Below are positions 15,748 through 25,470 of a DNA stretch of 64,000 nucleotides, piece after piece. The first letter of the stretch is position 1; every line of letters begins with the position of its first letter. The notes under the pieces were generated by a model. The model was not told the DNA's origin and ran no database searches. It worked only from the letters and a program-made list of their open reading frames with translations. The position numbers were made by a program, and so were the translations under genes. Source of the stretch: Bacillota bacterium (lineage in GTDB: Bacteria > Bacillota > Clostridia > Lachnospirales > Lachnospiraceae); assembly GCA_023408815.1 (NCBI GenBank), contig JAEYJO010000041.1, positions 15,397-79,396 of the forward strand, read 5' to 3'.

Positions 15748-16914
15748 TTACAGATCTTTCAGACGAATTCCTTTCGCCACGCTAAGGACCAATCCTATTT
15801 CTATCATTAAAAATAATACGGAGGAACCGCCGTAGCTGATAAACGGCAGCGAAATACCCGTACTGGGAATTGTGTTCGTTACGACCGCAATATTTAAAAT
15901 AACCTGAATGGCAATATGCCCGAGAACACCTACGACAAGAAGAGCTCCGAATAAATCAGGCGCATTGTTGGCGATTACCATGAATCTCCATATTAAAAGC
16001 AAAAACATAATAATAATAGCTATCGCTCCGAATAGCCCCAGCTCCTCGCAGATAATTGAAAAAATCATATCATTCTGGGCTTCCGGAAGAAAACCTAACT
16101 TCTGCATGCTTTGACCCAGCCCTTTGCCCAGAATTCCTCCCGAGCCTATGGCATAAAGTGCCTGCAAGGTCTGAAAGCCTTTCCCGCTTGCGTAAGCCTC
16201 CGGGTCCAGCCAAGCCAGAATACGTTCCCCACGGAAATTCAAGCCGTCGGAGGAGGCTGCGTTTACTACGGCGAATATAAGCACCGCTACGGCCGCTACG
16301 CCGCCCAGGCCAAGCAGTATGAATTTCTTATACTCAGGGCTGGCCACAAACAGCATGAGAGCCGCGATTCCGAATACAATGATGGCAGAACTCAAATTGT
16401 TAGTAATCTGCCAAATCATCAAGCAAATCGGCAGAGGAACAGCGAGTACGGTAAAAAAACCCTTCGTCGTCCTTATCCCTCTTCCCATCCGGCAGACGAG
16501 ACTCGCCAAAAATAAAATCATACCTAACTTCGCCACTTCGGCAGGCTGTAATGTAAAACCGCCGATTCGAATCCATCTGGTCGCTCCATTTGCTGAATAC
16601 TGAATACCTGGAACTAACACAAGCGGTATCAGCACGCCGGAGCCTATGTAACCGAGAGTCGCGAAGCGCTCCCAAAAATGATAAGGAATATTTGCTACCA
16701 CTATCATCGCTGCAAGCCCTATCACAGTGGCTATTACCTGCTTTTTAAGATAAAAGGTGGAGTCGCCGAACTGAAGATTTGACTCATAGGAGCTGGTCGA
16801 ATAAATCATAATTAACCCGAACCCGAGCAAAAACAGCACAATAAATAACAAACTATAATCAAAAAAGTTTTCCGATTGCTTTTTCCGTTGTCTTCCTACT
16901 CTTCTTTCCGCCAC
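15748..16914 (-). CDS. ftsW: SEDS peptidoglycan glycosyltransferase FtsW/SpoVE
   Basis: 388 residues with about ten membrane helices. The cytoplasmic Arg/Lys-rich N-terminus precedes DYSLLFIVLFLLGFGLIMIYSTSS, the usual SEDS start. Later motifs include GGFTLQPAEVAKLG, NNLSSAI and STGISLPFISYGGSS near the C-terminus. SEDS proteins polymerise lipid II with a class B PBP partner. Two such partners are encoded upstream. Whether it is the division FtsW or the sporulation SpoVE form cannot be told from sequence. Confidence 0.93.
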   Translation of the reverse strand: MAERRVGRQRKKQSENFFDYSLLFIVLFLLGFGLIMIYSTSSYESNLQFGDSTFYLKKQVIATVIGLAAMIVVANIPYHFWERFATLGYIGSGVLIPLVLVPGIQYSANGATRWIRIGGFTLQPAEVAKLGMILFLASLVCRMGRGIRTTKGFFTVLAVPLPICLMIWQITNNLSSAIIVFGIAALMLFVASPEYKKFILLGLGGVAAVAVLIFAVVNAASSDGLNFRGERILAWLDPEAYASGKGFQTLQALYAIGSGGILGKGLGQSMQKLGFLPEAQNDMIFSIICEELGLFGAIAIIIMFLLLIWRFMVIANNAPDLFGALLVVGVLGHIAIQVILNIAVVTNTIPSTGISLPFISYGGSSVLFLMIEIGLVLSVAKGIRLKDL

Positions 16915-16988
16915 GAAATGTCCTACTCCTTCCTTCTCTTTTTTATAAAGGTTTCTAAAAATAACCGCCCAGCCTGAACTGCAACTCT

Positions 16989-18356
16989 TTAAAGGCTGTT
17001 CACATAGTCCTTGAACATATTTCCGCGCACCTCATAATTAGGAAACATTCCCCAGCTCGCACATGCCGGAGACAAGAGCACTGCATCTCCAGCTTCTGCT
17101 TCTCTCGTGCATATCTTCAGCGCTTCGTCGAAGCTATCCGCATGGACGATGTTCCTGATGCCATGCTTTATGGCACACTCCTCTATCTTATCCGCTGTCT
17201 GTCCGATCAGTACAAAGCATTTTACCTTTCCCTCGAAGGCTTCTATCCAATCGTCATACTCACTATGCTTATCGTAGCCGCCGCCAATCAAAACGGTAGG
17301 TTTGGACATCGCTCTGATTCCTTGAATCGCAGCGTCCGGATTGGTACCCTTGGAATCGTTGTAATAGTCCACTCCGTTTTTCGTAGCGACGAACTCTATT
17401 CTATGTTCTACCGCTTTAAAGCGTTTTATCGTACTCAAAATATTTTCGAGAGGCACCTCCATGCTCAGCGCGATGGCGATGGCCGCCATTATGTTTTCCA
17501 CATTGCACAGTCCTACCAGATTCATATCGTGTACAGTCATGATTTTTCTTCTCTCATCCTGCACATTGCCGATACCTGCTATATATATATCTTCCCCTTC
17601 CAGATAGATTCCTCTTTCCAGCTTTCTCACAGAAGAAAAAAAGATAACATGAGCAGAACATCTGCCGCCGAAGGCTCTGGTATATTCATTCTCGTAATTC
17701 AGTACACAAACATCGTCCTTTGTCTGATTCTTCGCGATTCTTTCCTTTACCGCCGCATAATTTTCCATCGTATAATGTCTGTCCAAATGGTCCGGCGTAA
17801 TATTAAGTATGGCTGATACCTGCGGCCTAAAGGTCTGTGTAGTCTCCAGCTGAAAGCTGCTGATTTCCGCCACTGTTATGGTATCCGCCTTTGTTTCCGA
17901 AGCGATTTCGGTATAGGGATTGCCAATATTTCCAACGATATAAACGGACTTGTAATATTCGTCCATAATCTGTCCCACCAAAGATGTGGTAGTGGTCTTA
18001 CCGTTGGTTCCCGTAATTGCAACCAGCCTGCCCTTGGCATAGGCATAAGCCAGTTCTATTTCTCCCCATACGGGAATCCCTCTCTTTCGAAAGTCTTCTA
18101 TAACAGCCGTATCCGCAGGAACGCCGGGGCTTGGTACCACCAAAACAATTTCTTCTTCCAGTTCCTTTGGCAGGCTGCCAATTACTATTTCTGCATTTAC
18201 TCCTTCGGAAAGCTTGTTTCGTACCGCTGCTTCCTCCAGCTTTTTATTTTCATCATACAAAATTGGTACTGCTCCCGCAAAGCTGAGCAGCTTTACCGCT
18301 CCAATCCCGCTGATCCCCGTTCCTATTACCAATACTTTCTTACCTTGTAGATCCAT
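16989..18356 (-). CDS. murD: UDP-N-acetylmuramoylalanine-D-glutamate ligase MurD
   Basis: 455 residues. Rossmann start KVLVIGTGISGIGAVKLL, ATP site ITGTNGKTTTTSL (about 114-126) and ISSFQLETTQTF, LNITPDHLDRH, YYNDSKGTNPDA as in MurD. It adds D-Glu to UDP-MurNAc-Ala in the cytoplasm. It follows mraY in the cluster. Confidence 0.96.
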   Translation of the reverse strand: MDLQGKKVLVIGTGISGIGAVKLLSFAGAVPILYDENKKLEEAAVRNKLSEGVNAEIVIGSLPKELEEEIVLVVPSPGVPADTAVIEDFRKRGIPVWGEIELAYAYAKGRLVAITGTNGKTTTTSLVGQIMDEYYKSVYIVGNIGNPYTEIASETKADTITVAEISSFQLETTQTFRPQVSAILNITPDHLDRHYTMENYAAVKERIAKNQTKDDVCVLNYENEYTRAFGGRCSAHVIFFSSVRKLERGIYLEGEDIYIAGIGNVQDERRKIMTVHDMNLVGLCNVENIMAAIAIALSMEVPLENILSTIKRFKAVEHRIEFVATKNGVDYYNDSKGTNPDAAIQGIRAMSKPTVLIGGGYDKHSEYDDWIEAFEGKVKCFVLIGQTADKIEECAIKHGIRNIVHADSFDEALKICTREAEAGDAVLLSPACASWGMFPNYEVRGNMFKDYVNSL

Positions 18357-18384
18357 GAAACATTTCCTCTTTTCCCGACAGTCT

Positions 18385-19341
18385 TTAAATGCCCATAAGT
18401 GCGATCAAGCAAAGCATGGCAGTTGCGATAGAAAATACCGCAACGACTCTCGTCTCCGACCATCCGCACAGTTCAAAATGATGATGGATAGGCGCCATCT
18501 TAAAGAATCGCTTTCCTCCGCTCATCTTGAAATAGCCTACCTGAATGATGACGGACGCCACCTCTACCGCATAAATGAGCGCTACGATAGGTATGAATAA
18601 GGGCATTTGCAGCATATACGCCGTCGCTGCCACAAAACCGCCAAGCGCAAGTGATCCTGTATCTCCCATAAACACGCTTGCCGGATATACATTGAATAGA
18701 AGGAAGCCTAAAAGCGCTCCCACTACTGCACAGGTTATCGGCTCTACGCCGCTGGCGGTGCCTACCGCTACCACCGAAAAAAAGGTTGCTATCATCACTG
18801 TAACGCTGCTTGCCAGACCGTCCAGACCGTCCGTAAAATTTGCACCGTTTACCGTTGCTATCACAATAAAAAACAAAATCGGTATATTCAATATGCCCAT
18901 ATCTAAAAATTTACCCTGCATAAATGGTATCCGCATCGCTAAGGAAACGCCCGTATTGTTCACCAGATAATAGGCGAATATCCCCGTCACCAACAGCTGC
19001 CCCAGCATTTTCTGCCATGCCCGCAGTCCCATAGAGCTCTTTAGAACGACCTTGATGTAATCGTCCAGAAAACCGATCAGTCCGAAGCCCAAGGTGGAAA
19101 AAAGAATGGGCATAATCTTCGGATAGTCCTTCATGTAAATCATAGACGTCGCCACAATGCTGATTAATATAAGGATTCCGCCCATGGTAGGGGTTCCCGA
19201 TTTTTTAAGATGTGTCTGGGGACCATCATCTCTGACCGTCTGCCCTGCTTTTAGTTTTTTTAAAAAAGGTATAATAAAAGGTCCTAATACCACACTTATT
19301 ATAAAAGATATTACCACAGATATAATAACCGTATGATTCAT
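18385..19341 (-). CDS. mraY: Phospho-MurNAc-pentapeptide transferase MraY
   Basis: 318 residues, ten membrane helices. The motifs GTPTMGG (about 49-55), FGLIGFLDDYIKV (about 86-98, two catalytic Asp), NGANFTDGLDGLA (about 164-176) and the HHHFE segment near residue 290 (KMAPIHHHFELCGWSE) are all present. It forms lipid I on undecaprenyl phosphate. Confidence 0.96.
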   Translation of the reverse strand: MNHTVIISVVISFIISVVLGPFIIPFLKKLKAGQTVRDDGPQTHLKKSGTPTMGGILILISIVATSMIYMKDYPKIMPILFSTLGFGLIGFLDDYIKVVLKSSMGLRAWQKMLGQLLVTGIFAYYLVNNTGVSLAMRIPFMQGKFLDMGILNIPILFFIVIATVNGANFTDGLDGLASSVTVMIATFFSVVAVGTASGVEPITCAVVGALLGFLLFNVYPASVFMGDTGSLALGGFVAATAYMLQMPLFIPIVALIYAVEVASVIIQVGYFKMSGGKRFFKMAPIHHHFELCGWSETRVVAVFSIATAMLCLIALMGI

Positions 19342-19365
19342 TTTACTTCCAATCCTTTCCTCGAG

Positions 19366-21105
19366 TCATCCTTTGTCATTATAATCCATTCTTTCCAAAT
19401 AAGGAAGAATATTTTCAAAAAGCTGCCGTACGATAGGCGCCGCTATCTGCCCTCCATAATACATACCCTGAGGATTATTGATGATAGCCACAGCCAGCAC
19501 CTGCGGATCGTCAGCAGGCGCAAATCCAAGAAAGGATGAAATATACTTTCCGCTTCCTCTGGGAAGCGTCTGGCTGGTAGCCGTCTTTCCACCCACCCGG
19601 TACCCTTCCACATAACCGTTTTTGCCGCTTCCGTTTTCTACCACCTGCTCTAACAAATACCGCATGGTTTCCGACGTCTCGGCAGAGACAATATTCTGTT
19701 TTACCGGATATTTCAGAGTCTCTATCGTTTCTCCCTGCGCATCTACTACTTTTACTCCAAAATGCGGCGTTACTCTGTTTCCCCCATTGATAATGGACGA
19801 AGCAGTGGTAGCAAGCTGTATCGGTGTAATCTGGAACGACTGTCCGAAGGACATGGTAGCAAGCTCCACTTCTTTGATGTTCTCTTTCTTGTGCATGATG
19901 GTGGCTGCTTCTCCCGGCAGATCCACACCGGTTTTCGTCAGCAGACCGAACTTTTTAAAGTAATCATAATACCGGTCCACACCTATTCTGAGCCCTACGG
20001 TGACAAATACCGGATTGCAGGAGTTCATGATGCCATGCACAAAGTCCTCCGCTCCGTGTCCCCCTACTTTGTGACACCTTATTTTTCTATCCTCCACCAC
20101 AATAAAGCCGGGACAGCTGAACTGGTCGGTAAGGCTCACTGCCTTGGATTCCAATCCCGCCGCTGCAGTTACTATTTTGAAGGTAGAGCCCGGCTCATAA
20201 GTATCGTTGATACAACCGTTTCTCCACATTTGGTTCAGTGCATTTTGCTTTTCTTTCTCATTTACCGGCTCAACACTTCCCTCCGGCAGGGTATAAGGGT
20301 CATTTAAGTCGAACTCCGGTACATTTACCATCGCCATTATTTCCCCGCTCTGCGGGTTCATGACAAGAATAGATACGCTGTCTGCCTCCTTGGTCTCCAT
20401 GGCCTGATACGCCAGCTGTGTCGCATAGCTTTGAATGTTCACATCAAGACTCACGTATAAGTCGTTTCCGCTTATCGGCTCCACTCTCTCTTCTCCCGCT
20501 TCAGCGATTTCCACACCTTTGGCGTCCGTCACCGTAAGAATGGTTCCCTCTTTCCCTTTTAAATATTCTTCATATATAACTTCCAGACCGATGATTCCCT
20601 GATTGTCCCCGCCCGTAAAACCCAGTACCTTAGAAGCGAGCGAATCATAAGGATAATACCTCTTATAGTCCTCATCCACCTTCACTCCGTCCAAATCGTA
20701 CTCTCTGATTCTGTCGCCGGTCTCCTTATCTACATTACTTTTGATTTTTTCTATGGAGGAATATTTCTCCACTCTCTTCGTTACATATTCTTCTGAAAGG
20801 CCAAGCTCCTTGGACAGCACCGAAACTACGGTCTCCGGCTGTGTAATCTGGTTGTGGATAACGGATATCGTACATACCGTCCGGTTATCCGCCAGCACAG
20901 TTCCCGTAGCCTCTATGATCCGACCTCTGGCAGCCTTAATATTCCGCTCCCTTTCATGCAGCTCCTTGGCCTGCTCCATGTAATATTCCGATTGAAATAC
21001 CATAAGATATACGAGCCGCCCTCCCAGGAGCAGAAATGCCAGAACACATGCAAAAAAAGTGACCACTATCTTTTTGCGTATATAAGTTTTGTTCTTCGAT
21101 AACAT
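19366..21105 (-). CDS. spoVD: Class B penicillin-binding protein, SpoVD-like, with KTA in place of KTG
   Basis: Start taken at 21105 (MLSKNKTYIRKK) because GAGG lies about 11 bases upstream; an ATG 18 bases earlier has no ribosome site. 579 residues: a membrane helix at about 15-35, a dimerisation domain, then the transpeptidase with STFK (near residue 305), SCN (near 360) and the third motif reading GGKTATSQT instead of KTGT. No PASTA domain. In spore-formers the second class B PBP after pbpB is SpoVD, which builds cortex with a SEDS partner. Its ribosome site lies inside a strong hairpin (next entry). Confidence 0.88.
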   Translation of the reverse strand: MLSKNKTYIRKKIVVTFFACVLAFLLLGGRLVYLMVFQSEYYMEQAKELHERERNIKAARGRIIEATGTVLADNRTVCTISVIHNQITQPETVVSVLSKELGLSEEYVTKRVEKYSSIEKIKSNVDKETGDRIREYDLDGVKVDEDYKRYYPYDSLASKVLGFTGGDNQGIIGLEVIYEEYLKGKEGTILTVTDAKGVEIAEAGEERVEPISGNDLYVSLDVNIQSYATQLAYQAMETKEADSVSILVMNPQSGEIMAMVNVPEFDLNDPYTLPEGSVEPVNEKEKQNALNQMWRNGCINDTYEPGSTFKIVTAAAGLESKAVSLTDQFSCPGFIVVEDRKIRCHKVGGHGAEDFVHGIMNSCNPVFVTVGLRIGVDRYYDYFKKFGLLTKTGVDLPGEAATIMHKKENIKEVELATMSFGQSFQITPIQLATTASSIINGGNRVTPHFGVKVVDAQGETIETLKYPVKQNIVSAETSETMRYLLEQVVENGSGKNGYVEGYRVGGKTATSQTLPRGSGKYISSFLGFAPADDPQVLAVAIINNPQGMYYGGQIAAPIVRQLFENILPYLERMDYNDKG

Positions 21106-21112
21106 ATGTATC

Positions 21113-21167
21113 AATAACCTCATAAAAAGGTGTTACTACAATCTATTATCCCTTTTATGAGGTTATT
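21113..21167 (-). promoter_or_regulatory. Hairpin covering the ribosome site of the SpoVD-like gene
   Basis: AATAACCTCATAAAA (21113-21127) and TTTTATGAGGTTATT (21153-21167) are perfect 15-bp complements. On the minus-strand mRNA the 3' arm holds ATGAGGTTATT, the only Shine-Dalgarno-like sequence before the start codon. The fold would hide it from ribosomes unless it is opened. Confidence 0.6.
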
Positions 21168-21192
21168 CTACTTTTCGTATTCTTCGGTGTGT

Positions 21193-23460
21193 TTAAAAGG
21201 GATTGTCGTCGTCCTGTAAACTGTCTGTGCTGCTCGTACCATTAGTGCCCGCTCGTCCGGCAGGTGTTGAATTCTCGCCGGTTACGCTGTGCCCCGTTTC
21301 CGGGTCTACCAGCTCACCCGTATCCGGGTCAACGGCATATCCGGTCTGAGGGTCGATGGGGAAGGTTTTCCATACTTCTGTATAAGTGTTCTCTTCCTCG
21401 CCCTCCTGGGCCTGTGTTCCGCCCGCAGCAGCTTCCTCTCCCGTTGTCTCCCCGGATGCGTCTCCTTCCGTGCTTTCTGCTGTCTGACCATCCTCATCTG
21501 TTGTCTCCGGAGCCACGGGAGTTGTTATTTCTATCTGAAGCGCTTCTAATTCCGCACGTTCATCGTCCGACAGTTCCTCCGTCATGAAGATTCCCTTATA
21601 AGGAAGCACTTCGGTAAGAATTTTTCTGACGATTCTCGTCGCATATTTCGCATCATCCTGATAGGCTACGTTCGGTCTGTCCACTACTACATAAATTGCA
21701 ATCTGCGGGTCATCCGCAGGCGCATATCCCATAAAGGATACCACATATTCATTGTTACCACGAGGCAGAGTCTCCGCAGTTCCCGTCTTTCCGCCAATCA
21801 TATATCCTGCCGGGCGCGCCGTTTTACCGGTACCGTTCTCTCCCGATACGACCAGATTACAGTCCTCTTTAATAATTTCAGAAGTAGATTCCGAAATCGT
21901 CTGCTTCAATATCCTCGGTTCGATATTCTGCACCGTAGCCCCGCTGGGGCTGATGATCTTACTCACCATATGAGGTTCATAATAATTGCCTCCATTGATT
22001 AAGGAGCTAAAACCTGCAATCATCTGTATCATGGTCGTGTTAAAGCCTTGTCCGAAGGAATTGGTTGCCAATTCCGTAGGTCCCAGGGAACTTTTATCAT
22101 ATACAAGGCTGGCGGTTCTTGATTCTCCCGCCAGATCGATATTAGTCTTCAACCCGAAATTAAATATATGCTGATAATCGATATAGGTATCTTTTCCAGT
22201 AGCCATATTTACATACATCATGACAACATTGCATGAGCGCTCTACGCCCTGTGACACGGTAAGAAGGCCGTCACCATATATATTATGGCATTTTATCTTA
22301 TAATCTCCTACTTCCAGAAATCCATTGCATGTATACGTCTCGTTGCCGGTAATGCTTCCCGAATCGATTCCCGCCGCTACCGTAAAGGGCTTTGCTACGG
22401 AGCCCGGCTCATAAGTATCATTGATGCAGAAATTTCTCCAAAGCGCGTTGAAGTTCTGGTCCAGCTGTTCCGTTCCCTTCATAGCCGCAAGATTTTCCGC
22501 CGTAATATATTCTCCGGTCTTATTCCCCAGTTCGTCCACCATGGGCATTCCAATCAAATCCTCGGAATTCTTTGTATTATTTAAATCGAATGCCGGATAG
22601 CTCGCCATGGCGAGAATTTCTCCAGTATTTACATCCATAATAATACAACCCGTATTATTGCTTCCATTTCTCTCCAAGTAGTTGTTTTTATATTGATCGT
22701 TGAATTCTTTTAAATATTTTTCCACTATGCTCTGAATATTAGCGTCTATGGTCGTTACGATGGAATTGCCGTCCACCGCCGCAATCGTCGTTCTCTCCAG
22801 AGCAGCATCTCCGTTCAAATAACCGTATTCCCGTCCCGGCGTTCCGCTGAGCACATCATTATAATATTGCTCCAGACCATAAAGTCCCTGGTTATCGCTG
22901 GTCGTAAAGCCTATCGCGTCGCTGGCCAGCGTATTATTCGGGTATTTTCTCTTATACTCTTCTTCAAACCAGATTCCCTTTATATTTGCACCTTGCTCCT
23001 TGTCTGTCTCCAATGCCTTGAAACCGCTGATTTCTTCATAGGTCATCTGTTTCTTCAATACATAGTAGGAAGATTCGGGATGTGAGGCGAGGCGTTCTCT
23101 TATGACAGCTCCATCGATTCCAAGCTCAGATTGTACTGCCGCAATAGTAGGCTCCGCTGCCTTCTCATCATCCAGCATGATTTTCGCATCCAAAATGACG
23201 TTGTAGACCTTTTCACTGACCGCCAGCTTAGTCCCCTTGCTGTCCAGTATGTCTCCGCGCCTGAAAGGTATCGTCTTGCTATCGTATTCCTGCTGAGACA
23301 GCACCTGCTTCTTATATTTCTCGCCATTTTCCTTATTGATTACCACAAGTCTGGCACTCAACCCTACAAAAGCCAGCAATACTAAAATAAATAGCACTGC
23401 CAGCTTTTTCTGCATTCCGGTTGTAAATCTGTTCGTTCTTCCTTTTCTATTTCTGCTCAA
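21193..23460 (-). CDS. Class B penicillin-binding protein (PbpB/FtsI-type) with acidic C-terminal tail
   Basis: 755 residues. A basic N-terminus and one membrane helix (KKLAVLFILVLLAFVGLSARLVVI, about 18-41) precede the PBP dimer domain. The transpeptidase has SVAK (near 352), SCN (near 410) and GGKTGTAETLPRG (near 553-565). Instead of PASTA repeats, the last 120 or so residues are acidic and low complexity, with repeated PETGE/DPDTGE-type motifs that look like a flexible linker. It is directly downstream of ftsL, so it is the likely division PBP. Confidence 0.9.
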   Translation of the reverse strand: MSRNRKGRTNRFTTGMQKKLAVLFILVLLAFVGLSARLVVINKENGEKYKKQVLSQQEYDSKTIPFRRGDILDSKGTKLAVSEKVYNVILDAKIMLDDEKAAEPTIAAVQSELGIDGAVIRERLASHPESSYYVLKKQMTYEEISGFKALETDKEQGANIKGIWFEEEYKRKYPNNTLASDAIGFTTSDNQGLYGLEQYYNDVLSGTPGREYGYLNGDAALERTTIAAVDGNSIVTTIDANIQSIVEKYLKEFNDQYKNNYLERNGSNNTGCIIMDVNTGEILAMASYPAFDLNNTKNSEDLIGMPMVDELGNKTGEYITAENLAAMKGTEQLDQNFNALWRNFCINDTYEPGSVAKPFTVAAGIDSGSITGNETYTCNGFLEVGDYKIKCHNIYGDGLLTVSQGVERSCNVVMMYVNMATGKDTYIDYQHIFNFGLKTNIDLAGESRTASLVYDKSSLGPTELATNSFGQGFNTTMIQMIAGFSSLINGGNYYEPHMVSKIISPSGATVQNIEPRILKQTISESTSEIIKEDCNLVVSGENGTGKTARPAGYMIGGKTGTAETLPRGNNEYVVSFMGYAPADDPQIAIYVVVDRPNVAYQDDAKYATRIVRKILTEVLPYKGIFMTEELSDDERAELEALQIEITTPVAPETTDEDGQTAESTEGDASGETTGEEAAAGGTQAQEGEEENTYTEVWKTFPIDPQTGYAVDPDTGELVDPETGHSVTGENSTPAGRAGTNGTSSTDSLQDDDNPF

Positions 23461-23473
23461 ACCAATCCCTGCC

Positions 23474-23974
23474 TTACTCCGGAATATCCGCGACCTGTTT
23501 TACATAGTCGCTTGCCTCTCCGGAAAATGTTACGATTTGCCCTTCCTCCGCATATTTCATACCTAATTCCTGAATGGCAATCCGCTTCACTTCCTCCATA
23601 TCGATGCTGCTCGTAATCCTGCTGTATTCCTCATCGTTATCGAGTTTTAGATTATTCAACTCCCGCTCGAGCCTTGAAACATTTTTAATGCTGTTCGTAA
23701 GCTCTGCCTGCAGTCCGATATAGCCCGTCAAAATAAAGCCTGCCGCTACGACTGCACATGCCAAAAAAAGTACATAACCAAAACTCATATGATATGCCTT
23801 CTCACGGTTCTTCCTCGCGGTATTGCTTATCTGTCTCTTCGGCTCTCTCGGCGCGTATATTTTCTCATCCAGTTTTTTTACTGTGCTGCCTTGTACATAA
23901 GCATTTCTTCCTTGCTGTGTATGCGCCTGCTGTCTTCTGCCTGCACTGCGCACCTTGCCCTTATACTGTGCCAT
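23474..23974 (-). CDS. ftsL: FtsL-like septum formation protein
   Basis: 166 residues: a basic N-terminal tail, one membrane helix (about 67-88, MSFGYVLFLACAVVAAGFILTGYIGL) and an extracellular coiled coil (LTNSIKNVSRLERELNNLKLDNDEEYSRI). The end (MKYAEEGQIVTFSG) is typical of FtsL. FtsL sequences are poorly conserved; the call rests on topology and on the place between rsmH and the division PBP. Confidence 0.82.
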   Translation of the reverse strand: MAQYKGKVRSAGRRQQAHTQQGRNAYVQGSTVKKLDEKIYAPREPKRQISNTARKNREKAYHMSFGYVLFLACAVVAAGFILTGYIGLQAELTNSIKNVSRLERELNNLKLDNDEEYSRITSSIDMEEVKRIAIQELGMKYAEEGQIVTFSGEASDYVKQVADIPE

Positions 23975-24027
23975 AGCATCCTACCCTTACCCTCTTGTTT
24001 GATTTAACTTTTCATAATTTGTTTTGT

Positions 24028-24963
24028 CTAGCTTCTCTCGAACACACGGAGCTTCGCGCTTTTAGAACGCTTATTTTCCGCCAATTCATCCTCCCCGGGC
24101 AATATTGGCTTCCTTGTAACTACTTTTCCTTTCGATTTATTCCCGCATATGCATACCGGAAAATCCGGCGGACAAGTACATGGATTTTCATTTTTTCTGA
24201 AATAAGACTTCACGATTCTATCCTCCAGCGAATGAAAAGTTATGATACAAAGCCGCCCTTCCGGCTTCAATAACTGGATAAATGAATCTATCGACTCCTC
24301 CAAGACCTCTAATTCCCTATTGCAGGCAATTCGAATCGCTTGAAAGGTCTTTTTGGAAGGATGTCCTCCCGTCTGCCTCATCTTCGCAGGAATCGCCGCC
24401 TTTATAATCTCGCTCAGCTCTCCTGTAGTCTCTATGGGCCTGTCCTGTCTCGCCTTCACAATATGTTTCGCTATATTCTTGGCAAATTTGTCCTCACCAT
24501 AATCTCTTATAATGCGGAACAACTCAGCCTCCGAATATCCGTTTATGATATCCCTTGCACTGACAGACTGCCTCGTGTCCATTCTCATATCCAGCTTCGT
24601 ATCATACTTATAGGAAAATCCTCTCTCCAGCTCGTCCAGTTGATAGGAGGAAACTCCCAAATCTAACAGTATGCCGTCCACACCGTCTATTCCCAGTTCT
24701 TTCAATACTTCCGGAGCATTTCGGTAATTGCTCCTTACGATAGTGACCTTGTCCCTATAAGGGGAAAGTCTCTCTCCCGCCGCTTTTATAGCAGCTTCAT
24801 CCTGATCGATCCCGATGAGTCTTCCGCCCTCAGTAAGTCTTCCTGCTATTTCAAAGGAATGCCCGCCGCCGCCCAGCGTGCCGTCCACATAAATTCCCGT
24901 ACCTTTTATATTCAAATTATCGATTGTTTCCTTCAATAAAACGGAGGCATGCTTAAATTCCAT
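24028..24963 (-). CDS. rsmH: 16S rRNA m4C1402 methyltransferase RsmH (MraW)
   Basis: 311 residues. The SAM site VDGTLGGGGHSFEIA (about 26-40) and the motifs IGIDQDEAAI, GILLDLGVSSYQLD and RGFSYKYDTKLDMRMD are intact. The C-terminal end has CTCPPDFPVCICG, a Cys cluster usual in the family. It lies between mraZ and ftsL as in most dcw clusters. Confidence 0.96.
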   Translation of the reverse strand: MEFKHASVLLKETIDNLNIKGTGIYVDGTLGGGGHSFEIAGRLTEGGRLIGIDQDEAAIKAAGERLSPYRDKVTIVRSNYRNAPEVLKELGIDGVDGILLDLGVSSYQLDELERGFSYKYDTKLDMRMDTRQSVSARDIINGYSEAELFRIIRDYGEDKFAKNIAKHIVKARQDRPIETTGELSEIIKAAIPAKMRQTGGHPSKKTFQAIRIACNRELEVLEESIDSFIQLLKPEGRLCIITFHSLEDRIVKSYFRKNENPCTCPPDFPVCICGNKSKGKVVTRKPILPGEDELAENKRSKSAKLRVFERS

Positions 24964-24981
24964 CCTTTTTCCTCCCGGTTC

Positions 24982-25413
24982 TTATATGCCCAGTCCCAGC
25001 TCCGCCATGTGCTCGGCAATACTTTCCATATCTTCGTAAGCGGATTCGCCGTCCCATCTTTCTTTGCTCCATATTTCAATCCTGCTGGCTACACCAATAA
25101 GAACGACGTCTTTATTAATACCTGCAAAATCTTTAAGCACCGATGGAACCAAGATTCTTCCCTGCTTGTCCACCTCCACGCTGGCTGCTCCGGCAAGGAA
25201 GAAACGGACAAAGGTTCGCGCATCCTTGTTCGTTAACGGCAGTCCTTTAAGTTTCTCTTCGAATACAGCCCATTCCTTGTTATCGTACACAAATAAGCAG
25301 CCATCCAACCCCTTCGTAACGACAAACTCTTCACCGAGAGTTTCACGGAATTTTGAAGGAATGATCAGCCGGTTTTTCGCATCGATTGTATGGTTGTATT
25401 CTCCCATAAACAT
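24982..25413 (-). CDS. mraZ: Transcriptional regulator MraZ
   Basis: Start at 25413 (MFMGEYNHTIDAKNRLIIPSKF) with AGGTGA upstream; an upstream in-frame ATG would add nine unusual residues. 143 residues holding two AbrB-like MraZ repeats, each with the DxxxR motif (IDAKNRLIIPSKF; VDKQGRILVPSVL). MraZ forms a ring and binds repeated boxes in its own promoter to control the dcw cluster. Four such boxes are present just upstream. Confidence 0.95.
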   Translation of the reverse strand: MFMGEYNHTIDAKNRLIIPSKFRETLGEEFVVTKGLDGCLFVYDNKEWAVFEEKLKGLPLTNKDARTFVRFFLAGAASVEVDKQGRILVPSVLKDFAGINKDVVLIGVASRIEIWSKERWDGESAYEDMESIAEHMAELGLGI

Positions 25414-25470
25414 AAAGCTCACCTGCCAATACCATTTCAAAAGCGGTCTGCCACATTTCGGTGTGTTATG

